A DNA stretch of 39,800 bases from Pirellulales bacterium (GTDB lineage Bacteria; Planctomycetota; Planctomycetia; Pirellulales; UBA1268). A model generated the notes under the pieces. That model saw nothing but the letters and a program-made list of their open reading frames with translations, searched no databases and was not told where the DNA came from. Positions 15,577 to 25,675 of the stretch are shown one piece after another. Positions within the stretch are counted from its first letter, which is position 1, and the number at the start of each line of letters is the position of its first letter. The translations under genes and the position numbers were made by a program. The DNA is taken from positions 1-39,800 of the forward strand of contig JAQWMC010000012.1 of the NCBI GenBank assembly GCA_029246985.1. Reading direction: 5' to 3'.

Positions 15577-18158
15577 TAGGCTAACCTCTGGTCCGGATAC
15601 TTCACTCGTCCGTGATAAACAGCCGTGAGACTTTTTACGAGGCTTTGCTCGATAAGTCGTAATTCTTCAAGCGTTAATCCACAATCCTCAAATTGGCCAT
15701 CAAGAAGTCGTTTCATAGCAAGGTCATGCACGAGGCTAGAAATTCTCGCTGGGGTCGGTTCTGTGAGTGAACGACTGGCACTCTCGACAGCATCAGAAAG
15801 CATCAAGACGGCAGACTCCCGCGTCCCTGGACGAGGTCCTGGATAACGGAAGGTCTGCTCATCAACACCGCCTCCATTTGGATCAGTTTGTGATTTCTCA
15901 GCGGCACGTCGGTAGAAGTACTCAACGAGCGTTGTGCCGTGATGTTCGAGGAGAAGGTCAACAATAGGTTGAGGAAGGTTGTACTGCCGTGCTAACTCGG
16001 CTCCCTCTTTGACGTGTGCAATGATAATGAGGCTACTCATTGCAGGCACAAGTGTTTCGTGTCTGTTTTCCTGTCTATTCTGATTTTCGACATAGTAGGC
16101 CGGCTTGAGCATCTTTCCGACATCATGGAAATACGCCCCGACTCGAACAAGGAGCCCACGTGCTCCAATTGCATCAGCCGCCGCCTCTCCGATGCTGGCA
16201 ACATTAATCGAATGGTTGTACGTGCCTGGAGCTCTTCGAACAAGTTCTTGAAGAAGAGGATGCGCAACATCACCGATCTCAAGCAGGCTTAGATCGGTGA
16301 GTACACCGAATGTTTTTTCTACGAACGGTAGTAAGCCCGTCATCAGAAAGCCTGCCAGAAGGGTCCATACACCAGTTCGTGCCGCTTCGAAAAGGAGGTA
16401 GAAGTCAAGCGGATGTTCTTCAAGGAGGTTGGCACCAATCTGAGTCGTCATGGCAACGGCGCCCGCCCATAAGCCAACGTAGATCAACTTACTACGACTC
16501 CTGATTCGACCCATCCAGAAAATAGTCGCAGCTGCTGCTGCAGTGAGCGTTATGTAGTCAGCAAGGCCCTGGCCTAAGCCCACGACAAGAACAAGGGCTA
16601 CCTCGGCAACAAGTAGGAGTGCGAGATCTTCGTCATAAGCGATTGCGACCGTCATTGCAAAAACCAGTAGGGGTAAGATTTCGGCGTGCCATGAGTCACC
16701 AGAGGCAAATACACAAGCGGCCATTGTTGCCACAACTAGAACAAGCAAGGTTGCTATATGACCGAGATCAACCATGACATCACGGTGATGAAGGTGGAGG
16801 TAAAATCCGGCGAGTGTGAACATTGCTACGAACAGACCAAACAGTGAAGTTGCTCGGCCAAAACGTTCGCCAACTGGTTGCTGCCTCAAAGATTCTTCGT
16901 GTTCGAGTTTTAAAAGTGTAAGTTGCTCATTCGTAATCTCGACGCCAGCAGGAGAGAGCAGGTCACCTGCTGAATAACGAATGAATTGTTCAGGCGTTTC
17001 TTCAACTGCTTCATTTTTGGCTTTTGCCGTCGCTTCGTTGTCAACTTCAAGTGATCCTGTTAGCCGTGGATCAATCCACATGAATACGCGATCTGTTAAA
17101 GGTCCAGGCCCCAATTCATCAGTCAGCCTTGCCTTGAAGCGAATCTTGGCCTCTCCGAGGAGTACTTCAGCAACCTGAACGCGAATCATCTCGGTTACGT
17201 TGCCAAGCGGGTGGACATCAATTTCTGTTTGGCTTCCCTCGTCGATGTCGTGCTGAATTTTTTCGAGTACACCTTGGGATTCCAGCGGCGCAAACGCACG
17301 ATCGATGGCTTTATTGAACTCGAGTATTTTTTCTTTGGTACCCACCGGATTTCGGAAGGCTGTAAATGCCTGTTCAGCCTGCAGCTTCTCTCGTGAGAAT
17401 TCTGTGACTGATGGGTTCGCTTGCCCAGCTTGATCTTCCGCAGCTGTTTCTAACGCTGCGTTTGGCTGTGCTTGTGCTCGTATCACATCATCAGCTAATC
17501 CGATATCTCCGTTCGATGGAGCACCCTCTTTGCCGCTACTTGCTTTCTGCTTCACCTGTGCTTTTGATGAGCCCAATATGTTCGAATCTAAAGAGGGAAG
17601 TGTGTTCTTGTCCTGTGGTTCTTCTTGTGTTGAGAAATCGGGTGGCTCAGGAGCAATTGGTAGTTCGGTGGGTTTCACAACAGTCCCTGGAGCCGGTATC
17701 GGAAGCCGTTCCAGAACAGCTGCTGTTTCTGGAGCAAACTCAAGCCATGCGGCACGTGAAACACCGGCCAAAGTTTCTGCTGCTGCAATTTCAGCAACAC
17801 GATTTTTGAGTCCGTCTCGAATACGAACCAATGGCGATCGGTCCTGGATGTAAACGACTCGGACCTGTGATGTTGCCCGTTGCTGTGCCGCACGAGTTCT
17901 AGCGAGATCGGGCTTCTCAAATGCAACTCGGGCAACAACACCTCGAGGAGCAACAGAGCCGAGTCTAAATGCGAATGGTTGCGACCATCCTCGTAGAAGA
18001 ATAAGAAGGAAAAAAGCTGCCAGAAGGCAAAGGCCGAGGCGCACGAGGACTTCTGACCGCGAAATAGTTTCGAGGAGCCTGCCCCAGAAACTCTGCGGAC
18101 CTTCCATTGAGGAGGCTCGGCGAATGCGGCGGCGAAATGACGACGGGGCGATACTCAT
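15576..18158 (-). CDS. pgpH: 7TM-HD family phosphodiesterase (PgpH-like)
   Basis: An 860-residue membrane enzyme likely to hydrolyse cyclic di-AMP. Order: an N-terminal membrane segment (about 37-58, LGLCLLAAFFLLILL), a large extracytoplasmic domain (about 60-425), six to seven hydrophobic helices (about 430-620), and a cytoplasmic HD domain (about 635-830). The catalytic motifs are GTYNHSINVASIGEAAA near residue 648, YFHDVGKMLKP near 678, and EHHGTTLVEYFY. The extracytoplasmic part has a low-complexity Ser/Gln/Glu-rich stretch at about 170-260. Cyclic di-AMP as substrate is by family analogy. The ATG at 18158 has only a weak ribosome binding site. Confidence 0.92.
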   Translation of the reverse strand: MSIAPSSFRRRIRRASSMEGPQSFWGRLLETISRSEVLVRLGLCLLAAFFLLILLRGWSQPFAFRLGSVAPRGVVARVAFEKPDLARTRAAQQRATSQVRVVYIQDRSPLVRIRDGLKNRVAEIAAAETLAGVSRAAWLEFAPETAAVLERLPIPAPGTVVKPTELPIAPEPPDFSTQEEPQDKNTLPSLDSNILGSSKAQVKQKASSGKEGAPSNGDIGLADDVIRAQAQPNAALETAAEDQAGQANPSVTEFSREKLQAEQAFTAFRNPVGTKEKILEFNKAIDRAFAPLESQGVLEKIQHDIDEGSQTEIDVHPLGNVTEMIRVQVAEVLLGEAKIRFKARLTDELGPGPLTDRVFMWIDPRLTGSLEVDNEATAKAKNEAVEETPEQFIRYSAGDLLSPAGVEITNEQLTLLKLEHEESLRQQPVGERFGRATSLFGLFVAMFTLAGFYLHLHHRDVMVDLGHIATLLVLVVATMAACVFASGDSWHAEILPLLVFAMTVAIAYDEDLALLLVAEVALVLVVGLGQGLADYITLTAAAAATIFWMGRIRSRSKLIYVGLWAGAVAMTTQIGANLLEEHPLDFYLLFEAARTGVWTLLAGFLMTGLLPFVEKTFGVLTDLSLLEIGDVAHPLLQELVRRAPGTYNHSINVASIGEAAADAIGARGLLVRVGAYFHDVGKMLKPAYYVENQNRQENRHETLVPAMSSLIIIAHVKEGAELARQYNLPQPIVDLLLEHHGTTLVEYFYRRAAEKSQTDPNGGGVDEQTFRYPGPRPGTRESAVLMLSDAVESASRSLTEPTPARISSLVHDLAMKRLLDGQFEDCGLTLEELRLIEQSLVKSLTAVYHGRVKYPDQRLA

Positions 18159-18209
18159 CGTAAACTGCTGTTAGTTTCTCATTTTCGGAAAGAGAATTGA
18201 AGTATGTAA

Positions 18210-19139
18210 TTATTCCTCGTAAGCATCGACAATGCGCTGAACAAGAGGATGCCGGACAATATCACTGCCTCCAAGGCTGATTTTGCTGCAGCCTGCAACC
18301 TTGCCAAGCCGTTCCATTGCATCAATAAGACCGCTTTTGCGGTTTGGAGGAAGGTCGATTTGCGTGGTATCCCCTGAAATCACCATTTTCGAGCCAACTC
18401 CTAGGCGAGTCAAAAACATTTTCATCTGAGCTGCAGTCGTGTTCTGTGCTTCGTCCAGAATGATGAAGGCGTCGTTTAGTGTTCTGCCTCGCATATAGGC
18501 GAGGGGAATCATTTCGATGACATCTTGCTCAGTCAGCTTTTTCAATAAGTCAAAGTCCATCATCTCGCGAAGTGCATCAAGTAGTGGTCGCAGGTAAGGA
18601 TTTATTTTTGCCTGAAGGTCACCCGGGAGAAAGCCAAGGCTTTCTCCCGCCTCAACAGCTGGACGCACAAGCACAATTTTTGTGACCTGTTCTTGGCGGA
18701 GAGCAGAAACGGCCATGGCGACAGCAAGAAAGGTTTTTCCGCAACCTGCCGGCCCCTCACAAAAAACGATATCAGATTGTCGAATAGTACGTACATAATC
18801 AGCCTGACCTGATGATCGAGGAACAATATGCCCTCCAGGTCGATGCACTTCAATCGATTCCTGATGAATGAGTTGTTCAGAGATGCTGCTTCCGTTGAGT
18901 AAACGGTCAACAAGTTGTCCTGTGATAGTGCCATGATCCTGGAGTGACTGATCTAGTGACTCAAAAATTTCTGTGGCTCTATGAACAGCAGTGTCCTCAC
19001 CCTCAATGTGTATCTCTCCATCTCGGGCTGAAATTCCAACGTCGAGAGCGGTTCGTATTTTTCGGAGGTGTTGATCACGAGGTCCGAAAAGTTCTAAAAG
19101 CCGCTTTGAGTCGACTACTGCAATCGTTGAGCGAGACAT
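18210..19139 (-). CDS. phoH: PhoH-like ATPase (YbeZ type)
   Basis: A 309-residue cytoplasmic P-loop ATPase, probably an RNA-related partner of YbeY. The N-terminal KH-like part (about 10-65) precedes the PhoH ATPase domain with Walker A GPAGCGKT at 129-136 and Walker B FIILDEAQN at about 225-231, followed by SGDTTQIDLP. I chose the ATG at 19139; the frame also allows a TTG one codon earlier. It is the first gene of the minus-strand operon that continues with pgpH 51 bases downstream. The upstream gap to cdsA (193 bases) should hold the operon promoter. Confidence 0.93.
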   Translation of the reverse strand: MSRSTIAVVDSKRLLELFGPRDQHLRKIRTALDVGISARDGEIHIEGEDTAVHRATEIFESLDQSLQDHGTITGQLVDRLLNGSSISEQLIHQESIEVHRPGGHIVPRSSGQADYVRTIRQSDIVFCEGPAGCGKTFLAVAMAVSALRQEQVTKIVLVRPAVEAGESLGFLPGDLQAKINPYLRPLLDALREMMDFDLLKKLTEQDVIEMIPLAYMRGRTLNDAFIILDEAQNTTAAQMKMFLTRLGVGSKMVISGDTTQIDLPPNRKSGLIDAMERLGKVAGCSKISLGGSDIVRHPLVQRIVDAYEE

Positions 19140-19332
19140 CAAAGTCCATCAACCGAGTGGGGTTCATGGCCTCGAGGAAAAGGTGCGTCCGCCACGTGGC
19201 AGACTGGCAGGAAACTGATTGGTGTCAGGTTCTCCCTATATACTACTCCCGCAGGAGAGGCGTTCCCAACAGGACCTGTTTTCATCGCTGAATTTGTTAG
19301 AAAAACCAGCATTTAGCCCGGCAGAATAGGTC

Positions 19333-20282
19333 TTAACCAGATGCATTCACCCACAGAAACCATGCAACAGGTGCAGCGAACAGGAGTGAGTCAATGAGGT
19401 CGAGTGCTCCTCCGAGGCCACCTAAAGACTTTCCAGAATCTTTTGTTTTGAGTTCACGCTTGATCAGTGATTCTGCAAGGTCACCTGCCATACCAGCCAG
19501 TCCAACACATACTCCGAAGGTGATCCATCCACCAAGGGGTTGCACTGGTAGCCCATTTTTGAAAATAAGCGAAGACTGCATTATCAACCACGCAGTGAAA
19601 AGCGAGCCAGTGAGTGACGCAGCTGCACCCTCCCACGTTTTCCCCGGGCTAATTTTTGGCATCAGCGGAATCCGCCCTAAAGCAGAGCCAATGAGATATG
19701 CAAAAATATCACCAGCTTTGACGACCGTAATAAGGCTGAGCAATGGAATGATCCCGAGATATTGAGGGTCTGTTTGCTCAGGACCCAAGTTGGCAATAGT
19801 GACAAGCCTTAAGCCAACCATGAATGCCATCGGGAGACCTAGATACGTCAGTACAAAAATGCTTGCTGCTAATCGATCAAGATCCTGATCATCATTGCGA
19901 GCGAGCCAAACTTCTTGGACAAAAAGTGATCCAACCGCGACTGCTGTTGCCAGTGCGGCCCAACTGAGAGCAGCTACGGGTGCAGCATCTCCCGTATCAG
20001 AAACCATCGCTTGAGTACCCACGGCAACGGCTAAAAATATAGCAACGACTCCGACACGAAGAATTCCACCTTTGAGTCTGATTCCCCGCTTCGTGTAGAG
20101 AACAATGAACTCGTTCACACCCCCAACTGCAAGGAGAATTAAAATTGGAAGGAGCCACCAGCCGGGTAAACCGCCAAGGAATCCAGTGGAGTCAGCCCAG
20201 GTGAGTGCAGTCAAGCAGATGATCAGAGTGCCCGAGACGATAAACCGTGAACCAAGCGTTGCAAAGGAAGTTGAATTTCTCT

Positions 20283-20286
<4 letters not shown>
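19333..20286 (-). CDS. cdsA: Phosphatidate cytidylyltransferase
   Basis: This integral membrane enzyme makes CDP-diacylglycerol from phosphatidic acid and CTP, the branch point of phospholipid synthesis. The 317 residues carry about eight hydrophobic segments and the motifs VKAGDIFAYLIGSALG, KISPGKTWEGAAASL and the C-terminal signature around SLIKRELKTKDSGKSL ... LDLIDSLLFAAPVAW. In that signature the usual PGHGG...DRxD reads GGLGG...DLID, so His and Arg are replaced. The ATG at 20286 overlaps the uppS stop (ATGA); the longer frame to 20415 lies within uppS. Confidence 0.92.
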
Positions 20287-22426
<2,140 letters not shown>

Positions 22427-22559
22427 TCACTTCGAGAATTTCTTTTTAGGCGGCGAACGGAACGCCACATTTATAAGAAAATGAGTCTAAAACTAGGTTT
22501 TTTGTGGTCAAGCGGTTGGCGGTTAGGCCGCTTTAGTCTCATGGTTTTGCCATCATTCG

Positions 22560-22604
22560 AGGGGTAACCCCTTAGAGCAGGCAGCTGCGGAATGTAAGAT
22601 TCCG
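22560..22604 (+). other. Two short hairpins upstream of the pseudouridine synthase gene
   Basis: AGGGG-TAA-CCCCT (22560-22572) and CGGAAT-GTAAG-ATTCCG (22588-22604) are perfect short inverted repeats in the gap between the divergent purA and pseudouridine synthase genes. Neither is followed by a T run, so they do not look like terminators. They could lie in a 5' leader. No riboswitch class is recognised. Confidence 0.3.
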
Positions 22605-22695
22605 TGAGGCGTGAAAGTGAAAATATTTCCTGTTCTTACAGAAAGTCATTCAAGGGCTCTCGAACAAGAACGTATTCGTTAGTTTTTGATTATCC

Positions 22696-23745
22696 ATGGT
22701 AAAGCACGGAACAGGTCAGGTTTTTCATGTGACCGATGATGAGAGTGGGTGCACGCTCGCAGCTTATCTAAGAGAGAAAATAGATGGAACGAGTTGGGCA
22801 GTTGCTGAACGATGGATTCGTAATCGGCGCATCACAATTCACGGCAATATCTGCGTGGATGCTGCCAGACGCCTGAAGACAGGCGAGGTCGTGAAATTTC
22901 TTGACGTGCCTGCCGCCGCACCGCCCGGGCCGCAAGATGTGAAAATCGTTCACCTCGATGATCACGTTGTTGTTGTCGATAAGCCCGCGGGTCTTACGAC
23001 CACTCGGCATCATGAAGAGGCAGGATGGCCGACCCGCCGCCGCCAGTTGCAGCCAACTCTTGATGAACTTCTTCCAACAGTAATAGGACGGTTCTTAAAA
23101 GCAGCACGACAAGGTAAATGGAAGAGTGGTTTAAAAAAGGAAAGACTGCATCGCTCGGGTCAAGTTCGAGCGGTTCATCGAATTGATCGTGAAACAAGTG
23201 GGCTCCTTGTGTTTGCCCGAACGGTGCCAGCTGGAAGAATTTTGGCTGAGCAGTTTCGACAGCATACGACTCGGCGTAAATACCTCGCCGTTGCCGTTGG
23301 TCGGGTTGGTAAAGGCACTATCATGTCGAGTCTTGTACGGGATCGGGGTGATGGCCGCCGGGGTTCAGCAGTTGATGGGAAAGGAAAACATGCGGTCACT
23401 CATGTTCAGCCGTGTGAACATTTTGGTGATGCATATACGTTGGTCGAGTGTCGCCTGGAGACCGGAAGGACGCATCAAATCCGAATTCATCTCGCTGAAA
23501 GTGGGCACCCCATTTGTGGTGAACGGGTCTATTCGGCCCCGTTGGGTTCTGACCTGAAAGACCAATCACTCGCACCGCGGGTGGCTTTGCATGCTGCTGA
23601 ATTAGGATTCACACATCCGGTCACCGGTGACGAGATACTCTTTCACTCAATTCTTCCCAAAGATCTACAGGAAGTCCTGAAAAGATTGGCGAAAATTCAT
23701 GGTCAAGAAATCATAGAGCCTCCCCACGAACCACCAATTTGCTGA
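22696..23745 (+). CDS. RluA-family pseudouridine synthase with S4 domain
   Basis: A 349-residue RNA modification enzyme that isomerises uridine in rRNA or tRNA. An S4 RNA-binding domain (about residues 15-75) precedes the catalytic domain. The catalytic Asp is in AVHRIDRETSGLLVFAR near residue 160, and later motifs are TRRKYLAVAVG, LETGRTHQIRIHL and the C-terminal LHAAELGFTHP. A basic insertion of about 45 residues lies before the catalytic loop (GWPTRRRQLQP to KERLHRSG). Which uridine it modifies cannot be told. No clear ribosome binding site precedes the ATG at 22696. Confidence 0.9.
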   Translation: MVKHGTGQVFHVTDDESGCTLAAYLREKIDGTSWAVAERWIRNRRITIHGNICVDAARRLKTGEVVKFLDVPAAAPPGPQDVKIVHLDDHVVVVDKPAGLTTTRHHEEAGWPTRRRQLQPTLDELLPTVIGRFLKAARQGKWKSGLKKERLHRSGQVRAVHRIDRETSGLLVFARTVPAGRILAEQFRQHTTRRKYLAVAVGRVGKGTIMSSLVRDRGDGRRGSAVDGKGKHAVTHVQPCEHFGDAYTLVECRLETGRTHQIRIHLAESGHPICGERVYSAPLGSDLKDQSLAPRVALHAAELGFTHPVTGDEILFHSILPKDLQEVLKRLAKIHGQEIIEPPHEPPIC

Positions 23746-23815
23746 TTTTGGGCGAGGGTGGGAATAATAAGGGCCAGAAGCAAAGGGCCAGTAACAATTC
23801 TTTTGGAGGCGTAGC

Positions 23816-24397
23816 GTGAGAATTATTCAAGGGATTCTTGCCTGTGTTGGCAGGCTGATGATTTCCATTATCTTTTTGCTAAGTGCATTCGGAAACAAAA
23901 TTCTGAATTTCAGTAGCGTTGCAGACCTGATGGCGGCACAAGGTATGCCTCAGGATGAAATTCTGGGAATACCTGCTCATAAGTATTTACTGTGCGGTGC
24001 GATAGTATTTTTGATCTTTGGAGGACTTTCGGTTGCTGCGGGATTTAAAGCTCGTCTTGGTGCGAGCATGCTCCTTCTCTTTCTTGCGGGAGCAACCTAT
24101 TATTTCCACGACTTCTGGAACGCAGAGGCGGATCAAAAACCGACCGAAATGATTCAGTTTCTCAAGAACTTGGCACTTAGTGGCACAATGCTATTTATCA
24201 TTGCCAACGGAGCGGGTCCAGGAAGTCTTGACCAAAGGAAGAAGTCTAAGAGCATGCGTGATGACGACACGGTTGGTAGCCAAGGGACGGGCAAAAAACA
24301 GATTCGTAATTCGGATGCAGCGTCTTCCAAACCACTTCACAATCTGAGGGGCACGACTCCGGGATCTGACAGTCAGTCAACACAGCTACCCGGCTAG
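23816..24397 (+). CDS. DoxX family membrane protein
   Basis: A 193-residue protein with four hydrophobic segments (about residues 5-27, 58-78, 82-100 and 122-138) typical of DoxX/SURF4-like proteins, followed by a hydrophilic tail of about 55 residues that is longer than usual. The start is the GTG at 23816 with TTTTGGAGG 6-7 bases upstream. The last four codons (including the stop) lie antisense to the 3' end of the tRNA-Gln gene. It may follow the pseudouridine synthase in one transcript (70-base gap). The function of this family is mostly unknown; some members relate to oxidative stress or quinones. Confidence 0.82.
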   Translation: MRIIQGILACVGRLMISIIFLLSAFGNKILNFSSVADLMAAQGMPQDEILGIPAHKYLLCGAIVFLIFGGLSVAAGFKARLGASMLLLFLAGATYYFHDFWNAEADQKPTEMIQFLKNLALSGTMLFIIANGAGPGSLDQRKKSKSMRDDDTVGSQGTGKKQIRNSDAASSKPLHNLRGTTPGSDSQSTQLPG

Positions 24398-24456
24398 GAT
24401 TTGAACCTAGACTAAGGGTACCAAAAACCCTTGTGCTACCATTACACCACCGGGTA
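24386..24456 (-). tRNA. tRNA-Gln (anticodon TTG)
   Basis: A full 71-nt cloverleaf folds on the minus strand: acceptor TACCCGG/CCGGGTA with discriminator G, D arm GTGT-AATGGTA-GCAC, anticodon stem AGGGT/ACCCT with loop TTTTGGT (anticodon TTG, reading CAA), and T arm CTAGG-TTCAAAT-CCTAG. CCA is not encoded. It lies downstream of rex on the same strand, and its 3' end overlaps the end of the opposite-strand DoxX gene by 12 bp. Confidence 0.95.
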
Positions 24457-24644
24457 GTGAAGTTTCCTTAGTATAGCGTGTTTCTCTCCATTTTGTTGAA
24501 GCCCAATCCGGCGTCAGTTCGGAATATTATTTAAGTGTTTTAAACGCATAGGGAGATTCTTAAAATCTGGCGTATTTCTTTCTTCTGAAAACTGAGAAAG
24601 CAGAGATGCTTTTCCAATGGTTTGGTCTCCTACAACGATCAAAT

Positions 24645-25391
24645 CTAGTCACGCTGGTGCGGCGATACGGTAGGCGGGTTCGTCAACACGTCATGGGGAT
24701 CAGAGGGCTGATCGGTTGGGCGATTCAGAATGCTCGTCACAGCAAAAGAAAGTTGTTCGAGCTCTATTGCAAGATCTACGGCTACTTCTTGTACGTTGGC
24801 TGGAAGGGTGAGTGTCACGGGAGCAAAATTGACAATGCCCTCGATGCCAGCCTTCACAAGATCATTGGCTGCTTCTTGTGCACGATTCGCAGGGACAACA
24901 ACCATACCCAGCCGAATTCCCTTTGTTTTGACGGTTTTAGATAATTCGTTGAGGGGCTGAATCTGAATCCCCTGAATGACTTTCCCTATTTTTTTTGAAT
25001 CGGCGTCAAAAGCTGCTTCGATAGAGAAATTCTGTTGACCAAAACCTTTGTATCCAAGAAGTGCAAGACCAAGATTGCCTGCTCCAATCATGACAACGGG
25101 CCAGGATTGGTTTGTGCCCAAGATGTCACGCATGGCGTTGATGAGTTCGTCGCAACGATAACCAACTCCTGGGTAGCCGAATTGCCCAAAAAAGCCGAGG
25201 TCTTTTCTCACCTGAGCATCACTGAAGCCAAGAAGAGTCCCGAGCTGACTGGAAGAGATAGTTTCTTTGCCCGCAGACTGAAGCCGTTGCAGTTCTCGTA
25301 GATAGAGACTGATTCTGCTGACAACAACCTTTGGAACAGTAGCGTCCGAAGGCATCTCGTTCGGGCGTTCATTTGTGTCTTCAGTCACCAT
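24645..25391 (-). CDS. rex: Redox-sensing transcriptional repressor Rex
   Basis: Rex senses the NADH/NAD+ ratio and represses fermentation and respiration genes when NADH is low. The N-terminal winged helix (about residues 20-78) includes ISLYLRELQRL, SSSQLGTLLGFSDAQVRKDL and FGQFGYPGVGY, and the Rossmann domain has MIGAGNLGLALLGY near 101. The 248 residues include a longer N-terminus and a Pro/Thr-rich C-terminal tail. I chose the ATG at 25391; the frame continues to 25541, but that part has no family similarity. The region upstream shows no clear Rex operator (TTGTGA...TCACAA). A tRNA-Gln lies downstream. Confidence 0.93.
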   Translation of the reverse strand: MVTEDTNERPNEMPSDATVPKVVVSRISLYLRELQRLQSAGKETISSSQLGTLLGFSDAQVRKDLGFFGQFGYPGVGYRCDELINAMRDILGTNQSWPVVMIGAGNLGLALLGYKGFGQQNFSIEAAFDADSKKIGKVIQGIQIQPLNELSKTVKTKGIRLGMVVVPANRAQEAANDLVKAGIEGIVNFAPVTLTLPANVQEVAVDLAIELEQLSFAVTSILNRPTDQPSDPHDVLTNPPTVSPHQRD

Positions 25392-25675
25392 GAAATATCT
25401 GCCAGACCCCAGTGGAATATTAGAAGACTTTAACCCGGGGGAATGAACTATCGCAAATCTCTCGAGTCCAACGTCCGGATGTAACGGTTGTAATGCCATA
25501 GTGACAATGGAAAAACTGCACCGATTTCGAAAAGAAATCATCCTGCGCAGAGTTTATGGGCGATCTTTAAAGAGTACTCGCTGACGTTTTATTGGCCGTA
25601 CCAATTTGCGTCCGCTGAATATTTAAGAATCGAAGGATTGATTTCTATCGGGATTGAAGAGCAAGAGAGAACGTT

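Noticed and set aside
23769-23792. Direct repeat AAGGGCCAG in the gap before the DoxX gene
   Set aside because: Two copies of 9 bases in a purine-rich gap are easily chance, and no regulatory pattern is visible.
25591-25605. Inverted repeat ATTGG-CCGTA-CCAAT upstream of the YTV gene
   Set aside because: A 5-bp arm is too short to call an operator, and no matching site is seen elsewhere in the window.
25392-25675. Rex operator between rex and the YTV gene
   Set aside because: I looked for TTGTGA...TCACAA and found no convincing match in the gap.
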